A DNA stretch of 38,924 nucleotides from Planctomycetia bacterium (GTDB lineage: Bacteria > Planctomycetota > Planctomycetia > Pirellulales > Thermoguttaceae): positions 1 through 38,924 of the forward strand of contig JAUNSJ010000035.1 in NCBI GenBank assembly GCA_030539295.1, written 5' to 3'. Each line of letters begins with the position of its first letter. Position 1 is the first letter of the stretch. Shown one piece after another: positions 15,804 through 24,840 of this stretch. The position numbers and the translations under genes are program-made. The notes under the pieces are model-generated. The model was not told the DNA's origin and did no database searches. It worked only from the letters and a program-made list of their open reading frames with translations.

Positions 15804-15831
15804 TTGTTTTTTCTGTTTTCTTGTGTATAAT
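15804..15831 (+). promoter_or_regulatory. promoter for DUF1559 cassette 1
   Basis: TTGTTT (15804-15809), 16 bases, then perfect TATAAT (15826-15831). The pilin-like gene starts about 92 bases after the expected transcription start. Confidence 0.55.
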
Positions 15832-15929
15832 AAGAAATAGTAGAATAATAGTCGGGATGATTGGGTTTCGTTTCAATAATCATCCACATTTTCGGTTGGT
15901 GCAAATTTCTTTACACAAGGAGAAGAAAC

Positions 15930-17167
15930 ATGAAGAAGAGTAACAGAATGGAAGTGGCGCGAACGTTAATTTGCGGGGGGGGGGAGATTTAGGTTCTCAA
16001 AGAAAATCCCTTGTCAGAAAAATTCTCGCCTTTACCCTCGTCGAACTTCTGGTGGTGATCGCCATCATCGGAGTCTTAATCGCACTTCTACTGCCGGCGG
16101 TTCAGGCCGCGCGCGAAGCGGCACGGCGCATGAGCTGTACCAACAATCTCAAGCAAATTTTGCTGGCGGTGCACAACTATCACGATGTCCACGCCAACCT
16201 TCCGGCAAGCATAAGTGAAAGTGGAAACTTCAAGTCATTTTCCGCATTGGGAGCCATTCTGCCTTACATGGAGCAAAGCGTGGCGTGGGATATTATCCAG
16301 GCCAATCCGGTGGATCCGTGGACCCCACCTTGGCGGTGTTTGGGCGTTCCCGGCTATCGTTGTCCTTCTGATTCGGCCGAGTTTGTTATTTCGGACTCTT
16401 CTGCTGCCGATAACGGTCAAAGAATCGCTTGTACGAACTATATGGTCTCTTATGGAGATACGATAATGTATCAGGGGTGGCCCAGCGGTTTTTTCTATCA
16501 CCTTCCTTTGAGCCAGGCCTGGTCGAGTGACCTTATCCCAACAGGCTGGAGTAGAACGGGAATTGCCGCATATATGAACATATCGAGATATCGAGGTTTT
16601 TTGGGTCAATATGTATACCGGTCATTTGGTTCTATTCTTGATGGTTTGAGTAATACCGTTGCGTTCAGTGAGTCCGCGGTGGTAACCGGGGAACAAAACA
16701 CCCCCGCCGGGTCCAATGGAACGATAGACACGATTCGTGGCGGAACGGGAGTGCTTCCGAACTACGAAGACCCGATAACGGATGGAGTCGGCCCGCAATC
16801 TTGTCTTGACCTTCGTGGAAAGAATGGCGACCCGAAACTCTTTAGCGGTGAAATCGCGAGGACTTGGCGTGGCGACGGTATCACCGATGGGAAATTTACC
16901 ATAACGGGGTTCTGTACGGTACTCCCTCCCAATTCTCCCTCATGTATTGAGCTTGCGACGGATGATAGTTCCACGGGTATTATGTCGGCCACAAGCTATC
17001 ATTCCGGAGGTGCGAATACAGCCATGGGCGACGGTTCCGTACGATTCATTTCCGATACAATCGATTGCGGCAATTTGAAGAAGGCAGCGGTGATTTCAGG
17101 CGCGAGTCCTTATGGTATTTGGGGGAGTTTGGGATCCTCCCTTGGCGGAGAAACCATCAGTCTGTAG
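15930..17167 (+). CDS. DUF1559 pilin-like protein, frame broken at a G10 tract
   Basis: Encodes a type IV pilin / type II pseudopilin-like surface protein of the planctomycete DUF1559 family: basic leader, [21 protein letters not shown] helix, then [15 protein letters not shown] and the family's late H-x9-DG motif ([12 protein letters not shown]). The start at 15930 has AAGGAG before it and MKKSN like the paralogue at 25130. From that start, ten G at 15975-15984 (from codon 16) lead to GAG ATT TAG, so as read here only a 20-residue peptide is made. One added G restores a 412-residue protein. A TTG at 15971 is in frame with the body but lacks a ribosome site. Phase variation, slippage during transcription or an assembly error are all possible. 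Confidence 0.75.
15975..15984 (+). repeat. G10 homopolymer tract in DUF1559 gene 1
   Basis: Ten consecutive G inside the 5' coding region, between the start codon and the pilin helix. The tract length leaves the gene out of frame. It is the longest G run I noticed in the window. Confidence 0.9.
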
Positions 17168-17194
17168 TGTTCCGGCTCGTTTTGAAATTGCTAC

Positions 17195-17223
17195 GAGGAG
17201 GCGGACTTCGTGTTCGCCTTCTC
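17195..17223 (+). terminator. intercistronic hairpin in cassette 1
   Basis: GAGGAGGCGGAC (17195-17206) and GTTCGCCTTCTC (17212-17223) pair over 12 bases with two G-T pairs; loop TTCGT. It lies 28 bases after the pilin-like stop. A T8 run comes only some 30 bases later, so it may be a partial terminator or an mRNA-end stabiliser favouring pilin expression over the downstream genes. Confidence 0.5.
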
Positions 17224-17358
17224 ACCTTACCCCAGATCGGTTCCATTTCGTTTTTTTTAAGGTGGCCATGGACGCAATTGAGTTCCGGGCAATCACATAA
17301 AAAAGCGTGAAAAGTGGAGTGCTGACAGCATAAAATACGAAAAAACAGGTGTATTATA

Positions 17359-17895
17359 ATGAAAATTTTAGAATGTAAGGCAGTGCTATCTCTGTTTCTG
17401 ATCTCTTTACTGTTGACGTGCGGGTGCGGTCCGAACTTACCCGAGGGAATGCCAAAACTTACGCCCGTTTCGCTGACGGTTACGCAAGAGGGAGTTCCTC
17501 TGGCCGAAGCGCAGGTCTCTCTTACTCCGCTTGCGGAAGAGACAAAATACGGCAGTGGGGGTGTTACCGACGCCGATGGACGCCTTCTTGTTTTGACGCA
17601 CGGACAATATAAAGGAGTACCGCAAGGGGAATATATTATTACCGTAAGAAAGCAAGAGACGATAACCGAAGGGCCTGTAGATCAAATCCCGAAAGATCCA
17701 CAAGCTTCCCGTGCCTGGATGTATAAAAACAGTCATTTACTCAAGAAGCAGCGTTATGAACTCGTCGGCGAGAAATACAGGAATTCGCAAACGTCCGACC
17801 TGAAACTGACAGTCGGGCCCTCGCCGGTAAAAGAGACTTTTGACGTGGGCAAGCCCGTGCGAAGTAAAGTTAAACAATCGTTCGATCGAAAATAA
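17359..17895 (+). CDS. small lipoprotein with carboxypeptidase-regulatory-like fold, cassette 1
   Basis: A 178-residue lipoprotein. After a hydrophobic signal comes LLLTCGCGPNLPEG, with a lipobox cysteine. The body looks like a transthyretin/carboxypeptidase-regulatory-like beta sandwich: VSLTVTQEGVPLAEAQVSL, then GGVTDADGRLLVLT, then GVPQGEYIITV. The C-terminal EKYRNSQTSDLKLTV echoes the end of the lipoprotein in cassette 2 (EKYGPGTTGYELEI). Such lipoproteins regularly follow DUF1559 genes in planctomycetes; a role as pilus- or surface-associated partner is inferred. It starts 191 bases after the pilin-like stop and 18 bases before the hydrolase gene. Confidence 0.75.
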   Translation: MKILECKAVLSLFLISLLLTCGCGPNLPEGMPKLTPVSLTVTQEGVPLAEAQVSLTPLAEETKYGSGGVTDADGRLLVLTHGQYKGVPQGEYIITVRKQETITEGPVDQIPKDPQASRAWMYKNSHLLKKQRYELVGEKYRNSQTSDLKLTVGPSPVKETFDVGKPVRSKVKQSFDRK

Positions 17896-17913
17896 AGTGC
17901 AGGAGTTGAACAA

Positions 17914-19422
17914 ATGAGAACAATAAACCAAATAAATTTTACATGTGCCTGCCTCGGGGCCGTTGCTCTCTGGCTCTCCAGTCTGGTAGTGGCCTCACCG
18001 GTCCAAGGGAGCGAACTTTGGACCGCGTGCGCCAAGGTCGATATTACTCCGGAAAGGCCCATTTTTTTGCAGGGGCAGACGTGTACGCGAATTCATACGA
18101 AAGTCGATTCACCCCTGTTGGCCACTCTGCTGGCAATCGAGACACGCGAAAACGGAGAATATAAAGATGGCGCGATTTTTATCTCTTTCGACTTCTGCTT
18201 TTTAACGGAAGAGTTTATGACCCGTTTCCGTCAGGCTATTGCGGAAGCCATACCGGAATTTGAGTGCGATAAACTTATTGTATCGGTAACTCACTCTCAT
18301 ACTTCCTATTGCCTTCTGAACGATGAATACCTGACCGACAGAACAGATGTCATGAGTCCGGCGGAGTCCATAGAATTTATAACGTCAAAAGTCGTGCCAG
18401 CTGCCGCCGACTGCTGGCGTAACAAGCAACAAAGTCAGTTTTCTTTCGCTCTTGGTGACGCCGTGGTTGCCCGATGCCGACGCGCCGTTTACGAGGGAGG
18501 AAGAGCACTTATGTACGGAGAAACAAACGCACACGATTTCCGCTCTTTGGAGGCAATGGAAGACCATGATGTAGGTTTAATCTACTTCTGGGACAATAAT
18601 AATCGCCTCCTTGCCATTGTCATTAATGTTGCTTGTCCCGCGCAAACGGTGGAGTCTCTTGCTACGGTCAACGCAGATTATTGGCATGAGGTACGACTCC
18701 TTATTGAAGAGCGATACGGGTCCGATGTTGTTCTTCTGCCTGTGTGTGGGGCTGCGGGAGATATGTCGCCACATCTCCTTTATAATAAGGCAGCCGAATC
18801 ACGAATGAGGAGTCTGCGAGGTTCAAGTGAAATGCGAGACATTGCAATGCGAATTGTTCGGGCGGTCGATGAAAATATCAAGCCAGCGGAAAAGGATCGT
18901 CAGGCGTCGGTGATCCTCATTCACAAATGTCACAAGATTGACGTTCCCCAGGCAATTATCGAAAAAGATGTTTATGACCAAGCCGTTGCGAGCGCGGAAC
19001 ATTTTCGTGCCGAAATGGAAAACGCAGACGATCGGGGCGCCTCGGGGAGCTATGTGCTCTACCGCTGGCAAAAAGCCATTATAGACCGATATAACGCCCA
19101 GCAGGAGACGGAACATCCTTGTTTTCGGGTCCCGATTCATGTCTTGCGAATCAGTGGACTGGTGATTTGTACCAATCCGTTCGAATTGTATTGTGACTAT
19201 GGCATTGAGATCAAGGCGCGAAGTCTGGCAACTCAAACCTTGATTTCCCAACTTACGGACCTGGACAATGTTGGCGGTTATCTTCCGACCAGTCGCTCAA
19301 TCGCAAGTGGCAGTTACGGCAGTACACCGGCCAGTTTCAAGGTCGGCCCGGACGGTGGACGACTGCTCGTGGAAGAGACCTTACGCATGATAGAAGAAGT
19401 TTTCCGCGAGCGGGAAGAATAA
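17914..19422 (+). CDS. secreted neutral/alkaline ceramidase-like protein
   Basis: A 502-residue exported protein; the signal peptide ends near SPVQGSELW. The body matches the neutral/alkaline non-lysosomal ceramidase N-terminal domain, widespread in planctomycetes: ACAKVDITPERPIFLQG at the start, LIVSVTHSHTSYC with the metal-binding HSH, VNVACPAQTVE, and LLPVCGAAGDMSPH. Characterised relatives cleave N-acyl sphingosine, but most bacterial relatives are untested, so the true substrate is unknown. AGGAG precedes the ATG, 18 bases after the lipoprotein stop, so the two are co-transcribed. It is the third gene of cassette 1. Confidence 0.8.
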   Translation: MRTINQINFTCACLGAVALWLSSLVVASPVQGSELWTACAKVDITPERPIFLQGQTCTRIHTKVDSPLLATLLAIETRENGEYKDGAIFISFDFCFLTEEFMTRFRQAIAEAIPEFECDKLIVSVTHSHTSYCLLNDEYLTDRTDVMSPAESIEFITSKVVPAAADCWRNKQQSQFSFALGDAVVARCRRAVYEGGRALMYGETNAHDFRSLEAMEDHDVGLIYFWDNNNRLLAIVINVACPAQTVESLATVNADYWHEVRLLIEERYGSDVVLLPVCGAAGDMSPHLLYNKAAESRMRSLRGSSEMRDIAMRIVRAVDENIKPAEKDRQASVILIHKCHKIDVPQAIIEKDVYDQAVASAEHFRAEMENADDRGASGSYVLYRWQKAIIDRYNAQQETEHPCFRVPIHVLRISGLVICTNPFELYCDYGIEIKARSLATQTLISQLTDLDNVGGYLPTSRSIASGSYGSTPASFKVGPDGGRLLVEETLRMIEEVFREREE

Positions 19423-19426
19423 TGCT

Positions 19427-19440
19427 CCCCTCGGCAGGGG
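19427..19440 (+). terminator. short hairpin after cassette 1
   Basis: CCCCT-CGGC-AGGGG, a five-base GC-rich stem with a four-base loop directly after the hydrolase stop. No T run, so only a weak terminator candidate. Confidence 0.35.
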
Positions 19441-19564
19441 GCCAGGGCTACATGGGTAATAGGATTGAGTAAAATTCTAAGTACAGATTCCGCCGCTGTT
19501 TGCGCCACAATTTCCGGTAAAAGGGGGCATTTGTGGTCCCCGGGGCTGTTTTTCTAAAAAAAGG

Positions 19565-19573
19565 TGCTATAAT
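19565..19573 (+). promoter_or_regulatory. extended -10 promoter for glgC
   Basis: TGCTATAAT: TG extension plus perfect TATAAT (19568-19573), about 75 bases before glgC. No good -35 is visible. Confidence 0.5.
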
Positions 19574-19648
19574 AAGAGGGTGGGAAAAAGGCACCGAGCG
19601 CAGTCGCTCCGTAATTCGAAGTCCTTTTAGCAAACAGACAGGTGTAAT

Positions 19649-20941
19649 ATGAACAATGTTGTAGCCCTGATTTTAGGCGGGGGACGGGGAACCCGACTGT
19701 ATCCGTTAACGAAAATGCGGTCGAAGCCGGCGGTTCCGATTGGCGGTAAGTACCGGCTGATCGACATACCGCTTTCAAACTGCATAAATAGCGGTTTAAA
19801 GCGGATTTATGTTGTAACGCAGTTCAACTCGGTGAGCTTGCATCACCATGTCCACTCGTATTCTTTCGATAAGTACAGCCATAATTTTGTCGAGATTCTT
19901 GCGGCGCAGCAGACGTGTGAGAACGGGAACTGGTATCAGGGGACGGCCGACGCTGTGCGGCAGAATCTGAACTATCTTCGTCAGCGCTATATTGACCATG
20001 TTCTCGTGCTCTCGGGCGACCAGCTCTATCGCATGGATTTTCGGGCTATGCTGGCCACGCACAAGGCGGCGGGCGCCGATGTGACGATTGCCTCGGTTCC
20101 TGTAACGCGGGAGCGGGCGCCGGAACTCGGTATTATGCGAATTGACGAAACGGGTAAAGTCGTCGGTTTTCTGGAGAAGCCGCAAGATAAAGAGCTGGAC
20201 TACGTGCGCACCGATGCCCGACTTATTGACGAGCGCGGGGTCGCGTCTCACGGGCGGGAATATCTGGCGAGTATGGGTATTTACCTGTTCAATCGCGACA
20301 CACTGATCGATATCCTTGAGAAGACGGACTATGCCGACTTCGGAAAAGAAGTTTTTCCCGCGGCCATACGGAGTAAGAAGGTTCAGCTCCACCTGTTCGA
20401 CGGATACTGGGAGGATATTGGTACGATACGTTCGTTCTACGAAGCGAACCTGTCGATGGCGGCGGCGAATCCGGTCTTTGATATTTCGCCTGCGGAGCAT
20501 CCGACGTATTCCAAGTCGAACTTCCTGCCGGCGACCCGCTTTGGCGGCGCGCACATTCGGGCCTCGCTCGTGGCCGACGGCTGCTCCATTGGCGAAGGGG
20601 CGCTCATCGAAAATTCCATTATTGGTCTGCGAAGTCGCATTGGCGAAAATTGCGTTATTCGTAATTCCATCATTATGGGTCAAGACTACATTGGCAATCT
20701 GGACGCGGCCACGAAGGAGACGCCGCCGAACCAGCCGCCTCTGGGTATTGGCGATAATACGGTTATTGACGGTGCCATCGTTGACAAGAATTGCAGTATC
20801 GGCTGTAACGTGAGCATCACGAACCCGAACGAGATCCAGAACACGTCGGAGAAATTTTTCGGCATGATTCGCGACGGGGTCATCTGTGTTGAGAAGGGTG
20901 CGGTTCTGCCAGACAACTGGAAGCTGGGGGCGCTTCTATGA
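19649..20941 (+). CDS. glgC: glucose-1-phosphate adenylyltransferase
   Basis: Makes ADP-glucose from ATP and glucose 1-phosphate, the committed step of bacterial glycogen synthesis, in the cytoplasm. The 430-residue length is normal. Visible are LILGGGRGTRLYPLT (8-22), SKPAVPIGGKYRLID (26-40), GTADAVRQNL, LSGDQLYRMD, the sugar-binding GFLEKPQD, YWEDIGTI, and a C-terminal left-handed beta-helix of hexapeptide repeats (IGEGALIENSIIG, IGENCVIRNSII). The stop overlaps the next start by four bases (ATGA), so translation of rimO is probably coupled to it. AGACAGG precedes the ATG. No other glycogen gene is nearby. Confidence 0.95.
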   Translation: MNNVVALILGGGRGTRLYPLTKMRSKPAVPIGGKYRLIDIPLSNCINSGLKRIYVVTQFNSVSLHHHVHSYSFDKYSHNFVEILAAQQTCENGNWYQGTADAVRQNLNYLRQRYIDHVLVLSGDQLYRMDFRAMLATHKAAGADVTIASVPVTRERAPELGIMRIDETGKVVGFLEKPQDKELDYVRTDARLIDERGVASHGREYLASMGIYLFNRDTLIDILEKTDYADFGKEVFPAAIRSKKVQLHLFDGYWEDIGTIRSFYEANLSMAAANPVFDISPAEHPTYSKSNFLPATRFGGAHIRASLVADGCSIGEGALIENSIIGLRSRIGENCVIRNSIIMGQDYIGNLDAATKETPPNQPPLGIGDNTVIDGAIVDKNCSIGCNVSITNPNEIQNTSEKFFGMIRDGVICVEKGAVLPDNWKLGALL

Positions 20942-22434
20942 GTGGAAGTACGGGTCATCGTTCTGCCCGATCGTCGTCGCGGCGGTCGGGCCAGGTCCGT
21001 CCTTTTGCCAGGGAAGTCAAAGGGAGTCGCTGCTGTCTCATTTCCCTCGGCTGTCCCAAGAATCTGGTCGATAGTGAGAGTATGCTGGGCCGTTTGGCGG
21101 CCGCGGGCGTTGAGTTCGTGCCCGACGGTACGAACGTTGATTTTGCCCTGCTCAATACCTGCGGCTTTCTGGCCTCGGCCCGGGAAGAGGCGGAGAATTG
21201 TATTAAGGAGCTGATTCGTCTTAAGAAGGACGGCCAGTTGCGATTTATTATTGTGGCCGGCTGTCTGGTTCGGCATGCCGGGCCGGACTTGGTTGAGCGT
21301 TTTCCCCTGGTCGACGCCTGGCTCTCGCCGTTCGATGAATTGCGCTTGCCCGAAGTTGTGGCCGGCCTGTTTACCGGTGCGACTGCCGCGCTGGCCAACG
21401 TCTCCGAATCGGGTCGTTCGACAGGAAACCGATTTCTTTCGTCTCCGGATAAAAGAATCACGTTCGACGATTCACGCCGGACGCGTCTTACTGCCCCGCA
21501 CGTTGCCTATTTAAAAATTGCCGACGGTTGCGACCGCTTTTGTTCCTACTGCCTGATCCCGTCGATTCGCGGACGTTATGTGAGTAAAGATTTGCCGACG
21601 ATTATGACCGAGGCGCGAGCGCTGGCCGAGTCCGGAGTGCGCGAACTTGTCCTCATTGCCCAGGAGACGAATTTCTGGGGCAGCGACCTGTTCGGGCAGC
21701 CGCAACTGGCGACTCTTTTACGCACGCTGCAAGAGGAGAACCAGTTCGACTGGATTCGTGTCCTCTATTCCTACCCTTTGCATTTCGACCCGGAATTAAC
21801 CTCGCTTTTCGGCATGCGTGCGTCGGGCGAGACGTCGATTCTGCCCTATATTGACCTGCCACTTCAGCATTGCAATGACGAACTGCTCAAGAAGATGAAT
21901 CGCAAGGTGGGTAAGTCGGAGACGGAAGAACTGCTGGCCCGACTGCGAGAAACGATTCCCGGACTGACGCTGCGGACCTCCATGATAACGGGTTTTCCGG
22001 GCGAAACGCAGGAGATGTTCGAAGAGCTGGTCGAGTTCATGGCGAAATGGTCCTTCGAGCGAGCAGGCATCTTTAAGTTTTCCGCGGAGCCTGGCACGCC
22101 TGCCGCGGACCTGCCAGGTCAAATTTCCGAACGCGTTAAGGACGAGCGATACCGAAAACTTTACGCGAAGCAGGAAAGAAGGACCCATTTACGCGCCCGA
22201 ACGCTTGTCGGAACCATGATTGATGTTATGATAGACCAGACTGGCACAGACGAAGCGGGCAATCCGCTTCCTGATTTCTTTGTCGGTCGGACGCCTGCCG
22301 ATTCGCCTGATATAGACCCGGTCGTCTACGTTACAGGGACGAACCTCGTTCCCGGCAGAATCGTACCCTGTGAAGTCGTGGAAGTGGACGGACTTGACCT
22401 GGTAGCGGTCCCGGCCGACGCGACAGCGCGCTGA
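20938..22434 (+). CDS. rimO: ribosomal protein S12 methylthiotransferase
   Basis: A radical-SAM enzyme that adds a methylthio group to an aspartate of ribosomal protein S12. The RimO hallmark LISLGCPKNLVDSE is at about 34-47; the other cluster cysteines of the N-terminal domain are in LLNTCGFLASAREEA and VAGCLVRH. The radical SAM motif is GCDRFCSYCLIPSIRGR (CxxxCxxC), followed by FPGETQEMF and a C-terminal TRAM domain. At 498 residues it is longer than usual because of a basic serine/arginine-rich N-terminal extension of about 30 residues. That extension could be real or the start could be later; the ATGA overlap with glgC favours the called start. Confidence 0.93.
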   Translation: MSGSTGHRSARSSSRRSGQVRPFAREVKGSRCCLISLGCPKNLVDSESMLGRLAAAGVEFVPDGTNVDFALLNTCGFLASAREEAENCIKELIRLKKDGQLRFIIVAGCLVRHAGPDLVERFPLVDAWLSPFDELRLPEVVAGLFTGATAALANVSESGRSTGNRFLSSPDKRITFDDSRRTRLTAPHVAYLKIADGCDRFCSYCLIPSIRGRYVSKDLPTIMTEARALAESGVRELVLIAQETNFWGSDLFGQPQLATLLRTLQEENQFDWIRVLYSYPLHFDPELTSLFGMRASGETSILPYIDLPLQHCNDELLKKMNRKVGKSETEELLARLRETIPGLTLRTSMITGFPGETQEMFEELVEFMAKWSFERAGIFKFSAEPGTPAADLPGQISERVKDERYRKLYAKQERRTHLRARTLVGTMIDVMIDQTGTDEAGNPLPDFFVGRTPADSPDIDPVVYVTGTNLVPGRIVPCEVVEVDGLDLVAVPADATAR

Positions 22435-22501
22435 CGTTCAGGCAAATCGCGCAGGCAGCGTACCCCTCGAAACCGGCACCCCGGAGAAGGACGAAACGCA
22501 C

Positions 22502-23164
22502 ATGAGGACAGGCAGGAAGACCTATTTTAAATGGTACACGTTGGGCGAAGAGATTGCCAATTCCGTAACGCACGGAGTGGGCGCTCTTTTGTCGCTTGCG
22601 GCGATGGCGCTCTTGGTGGCCCGTGCCGCCAGTCACGCCCCGGCCGGGCTGGTCGGTCCGTACGTTGTGGGTACGAGTATCTTTGGTGCCTCGTTAGTCA
22701 TTCTCTACCTCATGTCGACGCTGTATCATTCGATCGCGCATCCGCCGACGAAATCCTTCTTTGCCATTTTGGACCACAACGCGATTTTTATTCTCATTGC
22801 CGGAACGTATACCGGGTACTGTCTTTCCGTGCTCTACGGGCCGTTAGGCTGGGTCTATTTCGGCATTGTCTGGGCCCTGGCCGCGTTGGGGATTCTTATC
22901 TACAGTATCTACCGCGAGCGTGCGCACTGGGTAACGTTTGCCTTGTACCTGGTCATGGGCTGGCTGGTGCTTTTAATCGGTCGTCAGATGTACGACGTTC
23001 TGCCGCCTGTCTCCTGGAATCTTCTGCTCTTTGGCGGGATAACGTATACACTCGGCTGCGTCTTTTTCCTCATGAAGAAGATCCGCTGGATGCACTCGAT
23101 TTGGCACCTGTTCGTTTTGGGCGGCAGTGTTCAACATTTTTTTTCATTATATTTTGCAATTTAG
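22502..23164 (+). CDS. hemolysin III / PAQR-family membrane protein
   Basis: A 220-residue protein with seven predicted helices. Family markers are EEIANSVTHGVGALLS at the start, LMSTLYHSIAH, FAILDHNAIFILIAGTYTGYCL in the middle and SIWHLFVLGGSVQHFF at the end; the conserved Ser/His/Asp/His set is thought to bind zinc as in adiponectin-receptor relatives. Despite the name, most members are not shown to be haemolysins; a role in membrane lipid homeostasis has been proposed. GGAGAAGG precedes the ATG. The thioesterase follows after 9 bases. Confidence 0.88.
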   Translation: MRTGRKTYFKWYTLGEEIANSVTHGVGALLSLAAMALLVARAASHAPAGLVGPYVVGTSIFGASLVILYLMSTLYHSIAHPPTKSFFAILDHNAIFILIAGTYTGYCLSVLYGPLGWVYFGIVWALAALGILIYSIYRERAHWVTFALYLVMGWLVLLIGRQMYDVLPPVSWNLLLFGGITYTLGCVFFLMKKIRWMHSIWHLFVLGGSVQHFFSLYFAI

Positions 23165-23173
23165 GAGTCTGCT

Positions 23174-23608
23174 GTGGACGACCGGACAGGTAATACGGAA
23201 TTTAACGATACAGAATCTTACGACAAGGAGCGGCAATTAGCGCGAATGCGGGCTGACCGGTTCGTTTGCGATCTGATCGGAATACGTCTGACCGACGCGG
23301 GGCCCGGCTGGGCACACGCGGAACTCGACCTGACCGAATTGCACTTAAACGGCGTTGGTATTGTTCAGGGCGGCGTTCTGTTTACGCTGGCCGACTATGC
23401 CTTTGCCGCTGCCTGTAATTACGATCAGGAGGTGGTCGGAATTGAAACGAGTGTCTCTTATATAAAGTCGGTCAAGTCGGGCCGGATTCGGGCCGAGGCA
23501 AAGGAAGTTGCCCGTACGCGGAAATTTGCCGTTTGTGAAGTCCAGGTTCTGGACGAAAATGACCGCCTGCTCATCCTGTTCCGCGGTCGCGGCTACGTAC
23601 TCTCCTGA
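23174..23608 (+). CDS. PaaI-type hotdog thioesterase
   Basis: A 144-residue hotdog-fold protein of the PaaI group, which hydrolyses acyl-CoA esters in the cytoplasm. The helix motif IVQGGVLFTLADYAFAAACN corresponds to the family's HGG..F.LAD.A...A.N; the usual first histidine is Gln here. GIETSVSYIKSVKSGRIRAEA matches the later beta strands. The start codon is GTG, chosen because AGGAG lies just before it. The last 16 bases overlap the end of the convergent XylR gene. The acyl-CoA substrate is unknown. Confidence 0.83.
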   Translation: MDDRTGNTEFNDTESYDKERQLARMRADRFVCDLIGIRLTDAGPGWAHAELDLTELHLNGVGIVQGGVLFTLADYAFAAACNYDQEVVGIETSVSYIKSVKSGRIRAEAKEVARTRKFAVCEVQVLDENDRLLILFRGRGYVLS

Positions 23609-24840
23609 CCCGGGTCGCTATCGTCGTTCGCCACGCCGTAGAGCGACTGCTTGCGATATTGATTCGGGGTCATACCTGTCTCGCGACGGAAGGCCCGTAC
23701 AAAATATTCCGGGGTCGTAAAGCCTGCCCTGGCCGCGATACTGGTTACGAGGATATTCGTTTCTCGCAAGAGGATCTTCGCCGTCTCAATTTGGATACGC
23801 ATAATTTCGTCTTGCGGCGTACGATGAAGATAGCGCTCGAACCCGCGGTAGAGCGACCGCCGCGAAATGCCGATGGCCTCAACGACGTCGTTCGTATTGA
23901 TTCGATTGCACGCGTTTTCCCGAATAAAGCTTAGCGCATCGAGAATATCTTCATTATCAACGGCGTAGAAGTCGCTCGACTCGCGTATGGCCAGAAAGCT
24001 GGGCGGGACCAAAACGGTCGGCTGCTTCTGATACGTGCCGTTCATCTTCGCTTCCAAAAGTTCGGCCGCGCGATACCCGATTGTGTACCCGGCCGTATCG
24101 ACACTCGAAAGCGTCGGATGCTGTATGCGGCAGAACCATTCGTCATTTTCAACGCCCACGACGGAAATATGGCGTGGTACGGGAATTTCCAGTTCGCTGC
24201 ACAACTCCAGGATAATTTTCGCGTGCGCGTCAATGCCTGCATAAAGGCCGATCGGTTTCGGCAGCGACAGCAGCCATTGCCGGAGCGGCTCTCTGTATTC
24301 CTCTCGCCATTGCGGCATGGCGTAGTTCGATTCACGCAAAGGAAAAAAACACGTATGACAAGGAAATCCCCTTTCCGCGACCAGATTGAGAAACGCATTC
24401 TTCCGATTGGTCATAACCGGGGCATCTTCCACATTAAAGAACGCAAAATGACGTAAACCACGTTCGTAAAAATGGTCAAAGACCATTCGGGTTTGCAGGT
24501 CTTCATCCATCGTCACTTCAATTGGAAGTTGCGGGCCAAAGGCGCCCACAAGTTCTACCATAGGCAGTCCCAACTGAACCAGGGCATCCTGTGAATCGCG
24601 AAGAAACGTCCGCGATATGATTCCGTCCGCCTGAAGAAAGTTTGGCTGTTGCTTGATTGGATCGAATCGACCCCGCTGCTCAAAGCTGATGAGCCAGTTA
24701 TGCTCCAGCGCATAGTGGTTGATTCCTTCGACGATCGTGCGGCCGAAGTGGTTCGTCGTTTCAATAAACAGGAGGACTCGATAACGGTACAAAGGTTCGT
24801 TTCCTGTCAGTACAGTTCGTGTGGGAGCCTTCAAAGTCAC
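23593..24840 (-). CDS. XylR/AraC-family transcriptional regulator
   Basis: A regulator of about 415 residues. The first 280 residues form a LacI/periplasmic-binding-protein-like sugar-sensing domain of the XylR kind (YRVLLFIETTNHFGRTIVEGI, then ADGIISRTF, then ISVVGVENDEWFCR). The last 100 residues are an AraC-type double helix-turn-helix: NTNDVVEAIGISRRSLYRGF and VTSIAARAGFTTPEYFVRAF, then TGMTPNQYRK. No ATG is near the start; GTG at 24840 has AGGGGA before it, while a GTG 30 bases further out has none. It is divergent from DUF1559 cassette 2, separated by about 290 bases with inverted repeats, so it is a candidate regulator of that cassette. Confidence 0.88.
   Translation of the reverse strand: MTLKAPTRTVLTGNEPLYRYRVLLFIETTNHFGRTIVEGINHYALEHNWLISFEQRGRFDPIKQQPNFLQADGIISRTFLRDSQDALVQLGLPMVELVGAFGPQLPIEVTMDEDLQTRMVFDHFYERGLRHFAFFNVEDAPVMTNRKNAFLNLVAERGFPCHTCFFPLRESNYAMPQWREEYREPLRQWLLSLPKPIGLYAGIDAHAKIILELCSELEIPVPRHISVVGVENDEWFCRIQHPTLSSVDTAGYTIGYRAAELLEAKMNGTYQKQPTVLVPPSFLAIRESSDFYAVDNEDILDALSFIRENACNRINTNDVVEAIGISRRSLYRGFERYLHRTPQDEIMRIQIETAKILLRETNILVTSIAARAGFTTPEYFVRAFRRETGMTPNQYRKQSLYGVANDDSDPGQEST

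Larger units (their letters stand above)
15540..15929. other. gap before pilin-like cassette 1
   Basis: No gene seen. It holds the nested terminator, then a GCCCT-TTC-AGGGC hairpin at about 15629-15641 like one at 28846-28858, the TTTGGCACGC repeat fragment (15711-15720), an AT-rich stretch and the cassette promoter. Confidence 0.4.

Noticed and set aside
22331..22636. Minus-strand frame across the rimO-hemolysin III junction
   Set aside because: Overlaps two well-supported genes and has no motif or ribosome site.
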